Assembly (NCBI GenBank): GCA_904395805.1
Contig: CAJFNV010000054.1
Location: 20,520 to 84,519 of the forward strand
Source of the DNA: Candidatus Gallispira edinburgensis
GTDB taxonomy: Bacteria > Bacillota > Clostridia > Lachnospirales > CAG-274
DNA: 64,000 nt
Direction of reading: 5' to 3'
In this document: piece by piece, positions 47,065 through 55,650 of the stretch
How the letters are laid out: every line of letters begins with the position of its first letter
How positions within the stretch are numbered: position 1 is the stretch's first letter
Notes under the pieces: model-generated
Seen by the model: only the letters and a program-made list of their open reading frames with translations
Databases searched by the model: none
Told to the model about the DNA's origin: nothing
Translations under genes and position numbers: made by a program

Positions 47065-48846
47065 TTATACAAGCTTTTCAAACTCATCAAGTAAACCTTC
47101 AAAAACCTTCATAGCATTTTCAACAGGCTCAGAGCTTGTCATATCAACACCTGCACCCTTAAGCAGATCAATTGAGTACTTTGAAGAACCACCCTTAAGG
47201 AACTCAATATAATCCTCTGCACCATTTTCATTCAGTATTTTCTGAGATAATGTAATGGCTGCACTATAACCTGTAGCATACTGATATACATAAAAGGCAG
47301 TATAGAAGTGAGGTATCCTTGCCCATTCCCAGCTTATTTTTTCATTGGAGCTGTTTATTTCATCACCGTAATACTTTTTATTTAATTCTCCGTAAATTTC
47401 ACAGAGATTTTCAAATGTAAGTGGCTCTCCCTTTTCAGCTTTGCTGTGTGTTATAAGCTCAAATTCGGCAAACATAGTCTGTCTGAACAATGTTCCTCTG
47501 AACTGTTCCATAAAATAATTTAAAAGATATTTTCTTTCATTTATATCCGTCGTATTTTTAAGAAGATATTCCATTAAAAGTGATTCATTGACAGTAGATG
47601 CAACTTCAGCCACAAATATAGTATAGTCTCCGTATACATATGGCTGATTTGTCCATGTGTAATGAGAGTGCATAGCATGTCCCATTTCATGGGCAAGAGT
47701 AAACATTGAATCTACAGTATCATTATAGTTTAATGATACAAAGGGATGACAACCATAAGCTCCCCAGCTGTAAGCACCGCTTCTTTTACCTTTGTTTTCA
47801 TATATATCTACCCATTTTTCATTATTAAGAGCAGACTCCAGTTTTCTGCAGTACTCCTCACCCATAGGCTTTACAGCCTCAAGCACTGTTGCCTTTGCCT
47901 CTTCATAACTTTTATGAGTATTTATATCCTCTACAATAGGGGTATAAATATCATACATATCAAGGTCATTAAGTCCAAGTACCTTTTTTCTAAGCTTAAT
48001 ATATCTGTGCATAAGAGGCAGATACTTATTTACCGTTTCCACAAGCTTTGTATAGACCTCAACGGGAATATTGTTTGCTGAAAGGGCAGCTTCAAGAGCA
48101 GAGCCGTAATTTCTCGCCTTAGCATTGAACACATCCTTTTTAACAGAAGCACTGTAAATAGCAGCAAGAGTATTTTTCTGCCTGTAATATGTGTCATAAA
48201 CACTGTTAAAAGCAGACTTCCTAAGCTCTCTGTCAGCACTTTCAAGATAAGCTGAATATGTTCCGTGAGTCAGACTGTGTTTTTCTCCCTTTGAATCCTC
48301 TGCATCGGGAAATTCAATATCCGCATTGTTAAGCATATAAAAGATATTTGAAGGAGCTGAGCCTATCTCATATACTTGTGCCAGAAGTTCCTCCTTATCG
48401 GCAGATAGAATATGTTCCCTGCTTCTCAATATATCTTCTATATAATGCCTGTACCCCTTAAGGTCATCATTCATATTATTTTTTAATTCCTGCTCGGGAA
48501 TAGCAAGTACAGCCGGCTCAATGAATGCAGCAGCCGCACCCAGAACGGTAATCAGCCTTTCGCTCTTCGAATCAAGTCCCTGATAAAAGCTGTTTGTACT
48601 GTCCTCATTAGCTCTTAAGCCTGCATAAACACAAACCTGTTCTGCCAGAAGCATAATTTTATCTCTGAGCTTAAGGCACTCTGCCAGATTTTCTGCCGTT
48701 ATATTTTCTCTGTATTTGTCAAACAGGGGAAGGCTTTTTTCAACTTTGTCATAAGCCTTCTGCCACTCATCATCATTTTTGAACAAATCCGTAATGCTCC
48801 ACTTAAACTTTTCATCAATGTTGCTGCGTTCTAAAACCTTATCCAT
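47065..48846 (-). CDS. pepF: Oligoendopeptidase F
   Basis: Cytoplasmic zinc metallopeptidase of the M3 family that degrades short peptides. 593 aa, the usual length. Zinc site AHEMGHAMHSHY with the third ligand in VAEVASTVNESLL. No signal peptide. AAGGAG before the start codon. Confidence 0.96.
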   Translation of the reverse strand: MDKVLERSNIDEKFKWSITDLFKNDDEWQKAYDKVEKSLPLFDKYRENITAENLAECLKLRDKIMLLAEQVCVYAGLRANEDSTNSFYQGLDSKSERLITVLGAAAAFIEPAVLAIPEQELKNNMNDDLKGYRHYIEDILRSREHILSADKEELLAQVYEIGSAPSNIFYMLNNADIEFPDAEDSKGEKHSLTHGTYSAYLESADRELRKSAFNSVYDTYYRQKNTLAAIYSASVKKDVFNAKARNYGSALEAALSANNIPVEVYTKLVETVNKYLPLMHRYIKLRKKVLGLNDLDMYDIYTPIVEDINTHKSYEEAKATVLEAVKPMGEEYCRKLESALNNEKWVDIYENKGKRSGAYSWGAYGCHPFVSLNYNDTVDSMFTLAHEMGHAMHSHYTWTNQPYVYGDYTIFVAEVASTVNESLLMEYLLKNTTDINERKYLLNYFMEQFRGTLFRQTMFAEFELITHSKAEKGEPLTFENLCEIYGELNKKYYGDEINSSNEKISWEWARIPHFYTAFYVYQYATGYSAAITLSQKILNENGAEDYIEFLKGGSSKYSIDLLKGAGVDMTSSEPVENAMKVFEGLLDEFEKLV

Positions 48847-49044
48847 AACAAAAATCTCCTTTTGTACAAATTTTATTATTGATTAATCTTTATTTACATA
48901 GTATAATTATAATATAAAAAACCGAAAATATACAGTAAAATTTTCTATAAATATAAAATAGATTAAATTATTATTCAGCTATTTTATGAAAAATTAAGAA
49001 TTTTACATATTTTAAACAGTTCGGTATTAAAGGAGGGTATATTT

Positions 49045-50481
49045 ATGGCATTAAAAGTATTGATCGTGTCTTCTGAGATGGCACCATATGCTAAAAGCGG
49101 AGGTTTAGGTGATGTTGTAGGCTCACTTCCTAAAGCCCTTAAGGCAAAAGGGGTTGATGTAAGAGTAGTATTCCCCAAATACAGAACAATTAAGGAACAA
49201 TACCTTACAGGATGCCAGTATGTAAGCTCATTTGACGTAACTCTTGACTGGCGTAAACAGAAAGCCGATATTTTTACACTTAACTCCGAAGTTCCTACTT
49301 ATATGATAGGCAACGACTATTATTTCGGCAGAGCAGGATTTTACGGATATGGTGACGATAATGAAAGATTTGCCTTTTTCTGTAAAGCAGCAATTGAATT
49401 TCTCGATTATGTAGACTTTATACCTGATGTTATTCACTGCAATGACTGGCAGACTGCACCTATATGCCTCTATATAAAGGACAGATACTCAAAAATAAAA
49501 TATTTTTCAAATATCAAGACTCTTTTCACAATTCACAATTTACAGTATCAGGGTATGTTTCCAAAGGAAACATTGTCCATGATGGAGCTTGATGAAAACT
49601 ATTACTTTACAAATGACAAACTTGAATACTATAATGCAGCTAACTTTATGAAGGCAGGACTTTTGTATTCAGATGCCATTTCAACAGTAAGCAAAACTTA
49701 TGCCTATGAAATACAGACACCCCAGTACGGCTATGGTCTTGACGGTGTTTTAAGATGCAGAAATGACGTACTTTACGGCATTGTAAACGGCATTGACTAT
49801 GATGAAAATAATCCTGCAACAAGCACTAAGATATATGCAAACTTTTCTCCCGATAACATGACAGGAAAGTATGTAAACAAGCAAAAGCTTCAGAAGGAAT
49901 TAGGCCTGCCTGAAAAGGAGAACACTCCCGTAATATCATTAATATCAAGACTTGTTGACCAGAAGGGAATCAACCTTGTACTTCAGGCTGCTTATGATCT
50001 TCTTAACAAGGATGTTCAGCTTGTTATTCTTGGTACAGGTGATTATCACTATGAAAATATGTTTAAGGATCTGGCTTATCGTTATCCCGATAAGGTAAGT
50101 GCAAACATACTCTTTGACGATACTCTTGCACAGAAGATATATGCAGGAAGTGACATGTTCCTTATGCCAAGCTTATTTGAACCATGCGGCTTAGGTCAGC
50201 TTTTCTCAATGAGCTATGGTACAGTGCCGATCACAAGAACAACAGGCGGCCTTGTTGATACTGTTAAGCATTTTGATGCAGAAACAGGAGAAGGCAACGG
50301 CTTCCAGTTCCAGGATTATGATGCAGGCGGACTTATGTGGGCAATCAATCAGGCTCTCCTTGTATACGAGGATAAGGAACTCTGGAAAAAGGTAGTACAA
50401 AACGCTATCAACACACGCTTTTCATGGGAAAAGAGTGCCGATGAATATATCGAAGTTTACAACAAAATATGCGGTAATTAA
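49045..50481 (+). CDS. glgA: Glycogen synthase (ADP-glucose type)
   Basis: Elongates alpha-1,4-glucan from ADP-glucose. A 478-aa GT5 enzyme with the ADP-glucose motif KSGGLGDVVGSLPKAL, TIHNLQYQGMF and the C-terminal EPCGLGQLFSMSYGTVPI...TGGLVDTV. It is monocistronic with AGGAGGG before the start. Other glycogen genes are not in the window. Confidence 0.97.
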   Translation: MALKVLIVSSEMAPYAKSGGLGDVVGSLPKALKAKGVDVRVVFPKYRTIKEQYLTGCQYVSSFDVTLDWRKQKADIFTLNSEVPTYMIGNDYYFGRAGFYGYGDDNERFAFFCKAAIEFLDYVDFIPDVIHCNDWQTAPICLYIKDRYSKIKYFSNIKTLFTIHNLQYQGMFPKETLSMMELDENYYFTNDKLEYYNAANFMKAGLLYSDAISTVSKTYAYEIQTPQYGYGLDGVLRCRNDVLYGIVNGIDYDENNPATSTKIYANFSPDNMTGKYVNKQKLQKELGLPEKENTPVISLISRLVDQKGINLVLQAAYDLLNKDVQLVILGTGDYHYENMFKDLAYRYPDKVSANILFDDTLAQKIYAGSDMFLMPSLFEPCGLGQLFSMSYGTVPITRTTGGLVDTVKHFDAETGEGNGFQFQDYDAGGLMWAINQALLVYEDKELWKKVVQNAINTRFSWEKSADEYIEVYNKICGN

Positions 50482-50497
50482 TATAGTATAAGCATAA

Positions 50498-50547
50498 GGC
50501 TGCTGCAAAAATGATTTTTTCATTTTTGCAGCAGCCCTTTTTATTAT
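50498..50547 (+). terminator. glgA terminator
   Basis: Perfect 17-bp stem (ggctgctgcaaaaatga / tcatttttgcagcagcc) followed by ctttttatt. Confidence 0.92.
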
Positions 50548-50562
50548 TATTAAACATAACAT

Positions 50563-50627
50563 ATAACCAAAAGTTATAACTCCATAACCAAAAGGAAGTT
50601 CACTGTTCGGTAAATATAATGTATAAT
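50563..50627 (+). promoter_or_regulatory. Promoter with two phased direct repeats, before the lipoprotein hydrolase
   Basis: Two exact copies of ataaccaaaag start at 50563 and 50584, 21 bp apart (two helical turns). The second ends 4 bp before a -35 (TTCACT), which is followed by a 17-bp spacer and perfect TATAAT. This is the layout of an activator site of LytTR or similar response-regulator type. Confidence 0.65.
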
Positions 50628-50736
50628 TAAATCATAGATAACAAAACTATTTATATTTAAGCTGTTATAAAATTTACAATATAAACAGCAGATATTTTAA
50701 TCGGCAAAATATACAATTTTTAAGGAGGAATTAAAC

Positions 50737-51867
50737 ATGAAAAGAAAACTTTTTTGTACAGCTATGGCAGCAGTTTTATCAGTATCAATTCTGACTGCAT
50801 GCAGCAGCTCACCATCATCAGGCACACAGGGTAAAACAGAAAGTACAACCACAGAAGCTTCCGCTGACAACGACAGCAGTGTACTAACTATTGCAAAGCA
50901 GGGAATGTTCTCATCAGGGGGAACTGTTACCGAGCCTGTTGAAGGCGAATTTGACGAAACTACAAACTGGCTCGATAATACAAGAGCAGGAAATACAGCC
51001 CACGTTGACCATGCAAATGTATTATACCAGATCCCGGAGAATGATAATGGCAACCCTATTGTATATCTTCACGGATATGGTCAATCAAGAATGGGCTGGA
51101 TGACAACACCTGACGGTCGTGAAGGATGGTCAGATATTTTCCTTAAAAACGGACACAGCGCCTTTTTAGTTGATCAGCCAAGACGAGGTGAAGCAGGCTC
51201 TACGGCAAATATGACAACAGACAACATTGATACATGGACTGAGGATTCAAAAGAATATATGCCGGGAGATCAGGCATGGTACACACATTTCAGAATAGGC
51301 AGGGTAGCTCCCGAAAGATACGAAGGTTCACAGTTCCCTGAGGGCGAAAAAGCACAAAATCAGTTCTTCCGTCAGATGACACCTAATACAGGAAGCTATG
51401 ATCAGGCAGTAGCTGCTGACGCATTAAGTGCAGTTATGGCTGATGTAAAGGAAATGACAGGCAACAAATCTATTTTCATTACACATTCTCAGGGCGGAAG
51501 AGTAGGCTGGGATGTTGATGTCGAAAATATATCAGCAATTGTGGCAATTGAGCCGGGCGGAACACCTGAGATAGGTTCCGAACAGTATACAAAACTTCTT
51601 GAAGCTAATATACCTATTGCAATTTATTTCGGTGATTACATTGATAACGGTCCCGAGGACATTCAGTCAACAGACTTTTGGAAACAGGTCAGAGACGGAG
51701 CACTTGCCTTTGCCGAACAGTATAATGCAGACGGTGGCGACTGTACAGTTGTTGATCTTCCAAAGATAGGAATTACAGGAAACAGCCACTTTATGTTCCA
51801 GGAAATGAATAACAAAGAAATTGCAGACCATATTGAATCATGGCTTGGAGAAAGAGGTTTAAACTAA
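50737..51867 (+). CDS. Alpha/beta-hydrolase lipoprotein
   Basis: A 376-aa membrane-anchored esterase-like protein. The signal peptide ends in the lipobox LTAC, followed by a Ser/Thr/Gly linker. The hydrolase domain (about 70-370) has an oxyanion-type HGYG, the nucleophile elbow THSQGGRVG and a C-terminal histidine in GNSHFMF. The substrate is unknown; an ester on plant polysaccharides is possible. AGGAGG ribosome site. The promoter carries direct repeats, suggesting conditional expression. Confidence 0.85.
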   Translation: MKRKLFCTAMAAVLSVSILTACSSSPSSGTQGKTESTTTEASADNDSSVLTIAKQGMFSSGGTVTEPVEGEFDETTNWLDNTRAGNTAHVDHANVLYQIPENDNGNPIVYLHGYGQSRMGWMTTPDGREGWSDIFLKNGHSAFLVDQPRRGEAGSTANMTTDNIDTWTEDSKEYMPGDQAWYTHFRIGRVAPERYEGSQFPEGEKAQNQFFRQMTPNTGSYDQAVAADALSAVMADVKEMTGNKSIFITHSQGGRVGWDVDVENISAIVAIEPGGTPEIGSEQYTKLLEANIPIAIYFGDYIDNGPEDIQSTDFWKQVRDGALAFAEQYNADGGDCTVVDLPKIGITGNSHFMFQEMNNKEIADHIESWLGERGLN

Positions 51868-51906
51868 AAAATCATTCTTTAGGCACACTAAAAATTAATA
51901 TACAAA

Positions 51907-51947
51907 TAAGGATAGAGTAATTTAATTTTACTCTATCCTTATTTTTT
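51907..51947. terminator. Bidirectional terminator after the lipoprotein hydrolase
   Basis: Perfect inverted repeat aaggatagagtaa / ttactctatcctt between convergent genes, with T tracts on the plus side and A/T tracts on the minus side. Confidence 0.88.
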
Positions 51948-53014
51948 TAATTATAAATTGCCGTCTTTGTATTGCTGTCCCAGTTTACTTCCGCACCAAG
52001 AGCCTCACCCAGCACTCTGAAGGGTACAAACATTCTTCCGTCCTTTATTTCTGCTGTAACACCATTTTCCATATATGTATCTTCACCGTTTATATTCACG
52101 ATCCCCGAACCTGCCGTAAATGAAACAGTATTTCCGTTATATGTTATAATAGCTGTCTTTGTATACTCATTCCATGATACCGTATTAATACTTCCGTTAC
52201 CGCTGTAGCCGTCTGCAAGAGCAAGGCTTACGGCTCTAAGAGGAACAAGGGTAGCCCATGAGCCGGCCTGTATATAAGGAGCACCTTCTATAATGACATT
52301 GCTGCCGTTTACAACCATTATGCTGCTTCCTATTGTCACCTGAACACTGTTGATCTTATTATCTGATTTTACAGTTTCTGTTGTTTCTTCTGTTTCAGAT
52401 TCTGTTGCTGTTTCCGTTGATCTTACACCGCCATCGTTAAATACATAATTGCCATAGCTTAAAGAGGTATCATTTACCTTTCCTGTCATTTTAAGTCTTA
52501 CAGGTCCGTCCTCCTTAACATATACAGGCAGCGGTATAGAATAATATGGTTCATCAATCGAGCCATTAAAATTTGTCAGAGATCTGTCTGCATATTCTCC
52601 GGGAATATTGCAGAGAGATACCCTTATATTGTAATCATCTAATCTTGTTATTTTATAGGGTACATATGAAACAGGTCTGCCTGACATAGCATCATAAAAG
52701 CCGTCACTTCCGTTCCATGTATAATTTCTGTATCCGCTGTACTGATAACCTGTTCCCTTTCCATTATAACCTGTTTCGTCGGTTTTCCCATTTCCGTTAA
52801 TTACATCCGATGAAAAAACAACTGCATTTTCAAACTCAATCTCTATGTAAGCACCTGTTGCAACTTCATTGCCGGGCTGTATAATGAGCTGTGCACTTAC
52901 AGCTTCTCCTGCCTTCTTTACAGCACCGCTTTCATTTATGCGGTTTCTTGAGCCGGCATAAGCATAAGAGGACATAATTATTATAAATACAAGGATTAAA
53001 CATATTTTCTTCAT
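51947..53014 (-). CDS. Secreted stalk-domain protein, copy 1
   Basis: A 355-aa protein with a signal peptide (cleavage near AYA-GS). An N-terminal domain (about 25-205) of unknown type is followed by a Thr/Glu linker (TETATESETEETTET). The C-terminal copper-amine-oxidase-N-like domain (about 225-355) has SWATLVPLRAVSLAL, GRMFVPFRVLGEALG and VNWDSNTKTAIYN. It is a paralogue of the next gene upstream: the same domain order and similar N-terminal motifs. It is the last gene of the DUF5711-cvpA-yigZ operon. Probably a surface adhesion or structural protein; function unknown. Confidence 0.82.
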   Translation of the reverse strand: MKKICLILVFIIIMSSYAYAGSRNRINESGAVKKAGEAVSAQLIIQPGNEVATGAYIEIEFENAVVFSSDVINGNGKTDETGYNGKGTGYQYSGYRNYTWNGSDGFYDAMSGRPVSYVPYKITRLDDYNIRVSLCNIPGEYADRSLTNFNGSIDEPYYSIPLPVYVKEDGPVRLKMTGKVNDTSLSYGNYVFNDGGVRSTETATESETEETTETVKSDNKINSVQVTIGSSIMVVNGSNVIIEGAPYIQAGSWATLVPLRAVSLALADGYSGNGSINTVSWNEYTKTAIITYNGNTVSFTAGSGIVNINGEDTYMENGVTAEIKDGRMFVPFRVLGEALGAEVNWDSNTKTAIYN

Positions 53015-53034
53015 AAAACCACCCTAAAGTTTAA

Positions 53035-53056
53035 GGTGCTGCATTTTGCAGCACCC
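53035..53056 (-). terminator. Hairpin between the two stalk paralogues
   Basis: ggtgctgca / tgcagcacc stem with a 4-nt loop between the stop of copy 2 and the start of copy 1. The tail ttaaact is weak, so it may attenuate rather than stop transcription. Nearly the same hairpin is present at 25909. Confidence 0.5.
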
Positions 53057-53059
53057 CCA

Positions 53060-54136
53060 TTAATTAAAATAAGCTGTCTTTGTTTCTGCGTCCCAGCTGA
53101 CTTCTGCACCGAGAGCCTCACCTAAAGTTCTGAAAGGTACAAACATTCTGCTGTCCTTTATTTCCGCACTTACTCCGTATGCCATAACACTTGACCTGCC
53201 GTTTATATAAACAATATTTGAGCCTGCCGTAAACTTTATTTCATTATTATTATATGTTATAGTTGCAGTCTTTGTTTCTGCATCCCAGCTGACACATTCA
53301 GAATCTCCAACAACACCCTGACTTACAGCTCTTAAAGGGATCATTGTTGAACTTGAAGACTGCTGAATATAAGCAGGAGCATCAATACTTATTCTGGTAC
53401 CGTTTACAACAATTGAATTTGCGCCTATCTGTACTTCAACTCTGTTGTCAAGAACAGTATCTGAATTGTTATCTTCATTTACATTTTCCGTTGTTGTTTC
53501 TGTTGTACTCTCTGTTACAGCAGTTGTTGTAGTTTCGGATGTAGCAAGGCTGTTGTTTATATCAGAATCTCCGGAACTGCTTATTGACGTTCCGTTGCTA
53601 TCAATGCTTACAGTTACTTCTGCATCGCCGTCAGAATCTGCATATACTACAAGAGGGATTGAATAATAGGGCGCTCTTCCCGAACCGTTTACATCGGTAA
53701 GAGAATTACCTACATAAGCATCAGGCAAATTAATTAAAAATACCTCTATCTGAATGTCATTCATTCTTCTTATGTAGTAAGGAAGCTGACTGCTCTTTGT
53801 ATAAGGAACTACTTCACCAAAACTCTTTGTTCTGTCCCAGGTAACACCGTTCTCATTGTACTGGTAGCCGCCTTCCCTGTAGCCGATTTCTTTAGTATCA
53901 GTACTTGTTCCGTCAATTATATCCTGTGAAAACACAGTAGCATTTGTAAAAGTAATAATAATTGAGGAGCCTGTTTCAACCTCTGAATGAGGTGTGATTT
54001 CATAGGAAGCGGAAGCAAGGGACGTACCGTCCTTAACATGCTGTATTTTTGTAACAGTGTTTGTTGATGCTGCAAATACAGCCGCTCCTGAATTTAAAGC
54101 AAAAACAAAAGATAATAACATCAAAAATTTTTTCAT
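53060..54136 (-). CDS. Secreted stalk-domain protein, copy 2
   Basis: True start is ATG 54136 after AAAGGAG (358 aa); the ORF track adds 17 residues. Signal peptide ends near VFA-AS. N-terminal domain (about 22-190) with SSIIITFTNATVFSQDIIDG, parallel to IEIEFENAVVFSSDVING in copy 1. A Thr/Glu linker (TTTAVTESTTETTTENV) leads to a C-terminal stalk domain (about 230-358: MIPLRAVSQGV, MFVPFRTLGEALG). It begins 13 nt after yigZ. The tandem copies probably arose by duplication and have diverged widely. Confidence 0.82.
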   Translation of the reverse strand: MKKFLMLLSFVFALNSGAAVFAASTNTVTKIQHVKDGTSLASASYEITPHSEVETGSSIIITFTNATVFSQDIIDGTSTDTKEIGYREGGYQYNENGVTWDRTKSFGEVVPYTKSSQLPYYIRRMNDIQIEVFLINLPDAYVGNSLTDVNGSGRAPYYSIPLVVYADSDGDAEVTVSIDSNGTSISSSGDSDINNSLATSETTTTAVTESTTETTTENVNEDNNSDTVLDNRVEVQIGANSIVVNGTRISIDAPAYIQQSSSSTMIPLRAVSQGVVGDSECVSWDAETKTATITYNNNEIKFTAGSNIVYINGRSSVMAYGVSAEIKDSRMFVPFRTLGEALGAEVSWDAETKTAYFN

Positions 54137-54149
54137 AATAACATCTCCT

Positions 54150-54791
54150 TTAAAAATCTGTTTCTCTGTCAACAAAAACAGGATCATCTTCTTTGATTAT
54201 CACTGCCTTGTTGCCTGTTATATTGACAACATTTTCAATAAGCTTATCCGCCATATCAACTTCACAAAGTACGATAAATTCCACTTTGTCCGTGTATATG
54301 CTATCCTCTAAAATATGTCCGCCGTTCATCACCTCATATTGTACCTTACCCGAAAGAGTATAGTCAACTGTAAATTTTATCCTTATGTGAGGGATCCTTT
54401 CAATAAGCCCCGCATTGGCAAGTCCCGCCTTTGCAGCAGAGCTGTAAGCCCTTACCAGACCTCCCGTGCCAAGAAGAGTACCTCCGAAATACCTTGTTAC
54501 CACAACGATCGTGTTTTTAATATCACGTCCTCTCAGGACATCAAGTATAGGCATTCCTGCCGTTCCTCCCGGCTCACCGTCATCGGAATACCTTTGTACC
54601 TGATTTCTTTCACCGATCTGATATGCATAACAGTTATGCCTTGCATCCCAGTACTGCTTTTTTATTTCATCAATATATTCTGCTGCCTCATCCTCAGAGG
54701 CAACAGGCTTAACATTGGCTATAAACCGTGATTTCTTCTCTACGATTTCCGCCGTACCATATCCTTTTACAGTTACATATTTATCCGTCAT
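54150..54791 (-). CDS. YigZ/IMPACT family protein
   Basis: A 213-aa protein. The UPF0029/IMPACT domain (about 1-115) shows KKSRFIANVKPV, DGEPGGTAGMPIL and VTRYFGGTLLGTGGLVRAYS. A ferredoxin-like C-terminal domain (about 135-205) follows. The molecular role is not settled; eukaryotic relatives regulate translation. It lies 12 nt after cvpA. Confidence 0.92.
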   Translation of the reverse strand: MTDKYVTVKGYGTAEIVEKKSRFIANVKPVASEDEAAEYIDEIKKQYWDARHNCYAYQIGERNQVQRYSDDGEPGGTAGMPILDVLRGRDIKNTIVVVTRYFGGTLLGTGGLVRAYSSAAKAGLANAGLIERIPHIRIKFTVDYTLSGKVQYEVMNGGHILEDSIYTDKVEFIVLCEVDMADKLIENVVNITGNKAVIIKEDDPVFVDRETDF

Positions 54792-54803
54792 TACATCACC
54801 ACA

Positions 54804-55505
54804 TTATCCCCAGCCAAAAAGCTTTGCAAGGAGTACATTCATAATAACATTATTATCATAGAGAATTCTGCCTAAAATAGAATTATCCACAGCCTCTATA
54901 ATATCAGCAAAAACAGGAGTTGCAATAAAAAGAGTGGAGAGGGCCATTATCACCCATACAAAAACAACTCCCCAGAATAATCCAAGTATTCCTCCTCCTA
55001 TTCCGTTCACCTGCTTTATAACAGGAAGCTTGACAGCAAGCTGCAATGTACCTGCAGCCACCTTAATAATTACAAGTATAACAGCAAACACAAGTATACT
55101 TATAACAATATTAAGTATTATATTTGCAATATATCCGGCAATATATTCCTGTAAGCTGTTTACACCCAGAAGATCGTATATAACGGAATTATTGTTATCT
55201 ATAAGAAGTCCCTTAAGAGCTTCCGGAAGTGTAAGAGCATTGATTGCATCGATCTGTCCTGCACCGCTTTCAACGCTGACCGTATCAAGGCTCATAACTC
55301 CATATACAAATTCTCTCAATGAATCAAATATAAATGTATTTCTTATCAATCCGCTTATAACAGGGTAAAGTAAATAAGTTACAAGCAATGATATAAGCCA
55401 TGAACAGGACTTTAAAATACTTTCAACAAGTCCTCTTGAGGCAAATATAAATATAAAAAGCAAAATAACTATAATAATTACAATATCAACAATATAATTA
55501 ACCAT
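54804..55505 (-). CDS. CvpA family membrane protein
   Basis: A 233-aa protein with four to five membrane helices (VDIVIIIVILLFIFIFASRG, then three hydrophobic blocks after about 60, 125 and 165). CvpA relatives in other bacteria affect colicin V export and envelope function; the Gram-positive role is unknown. True start is ATG 55505 after AGGAGG. The ORF-track extension reads into the inserted repeat. The duplicated 22-bp sequence at 55514 ends directly before this ribosome site. Confidence 0.88.
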   Translation of the reverse strand: MVNYIVDIVIIIVILLFIFIFASRGLVESILKSCSWLISLLVTYLLYPVISGLIRNTFIFDSLREFVYGVMSLDTVSVESGAGQIDAINALTLPEALKGLLIDNNNSVIYDLLGVNSLQEYIAGYIANIILNIVISILVFAVILVIIKVAAGTLQLAVKLPVIKQVNGIGGGILGLFWGVVFVWVIMALSTLFIATPVFADIIEAVDNSILGRILYDNNVIMNVLLAKLFGWG

Positions 55506-55513
55506 ACATCCTC

Positions 55514-55535
55514 CTATTGAGTCTGTGCCTCTGCA
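55514..55535. repeat. Left copy of a 22-bp perfect direct repeat
   Basis: Identical to 55651-55672, the last seven codons of the DUF5711-like gene. It is adjacent to the cvpA ribosome site, with TAG of the old stop merging into TAGGAGG. It looks like the remnant of the original gene end before an insertion. Confidence 0.9.
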
Positions 55536-55650
55536 TAATTCAAATCTTCTTAAATCCCTTCCTCTACATATTTCACACAAGGCTCCCTTGCCTAAAGGGA
55601 GCTGTCAGCCCTAAGGCTGACTGAGGGATTCCACCCAATTGACATGTTTG
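55536..55650. mobile_element. 115-bp R1-type repeat element inserted between two operon genes
   Basis: It holds the R1 core (ggctcccttgcctaaaggga, gctgtcag, ctgactgaggg) and is bracketed by the 22-bp direct repeat. It has no coding potential, so movement would need a factor in trans. Whether the flanking duplication comes from insertion or from replication slippage is open. Confidence 0.65.
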
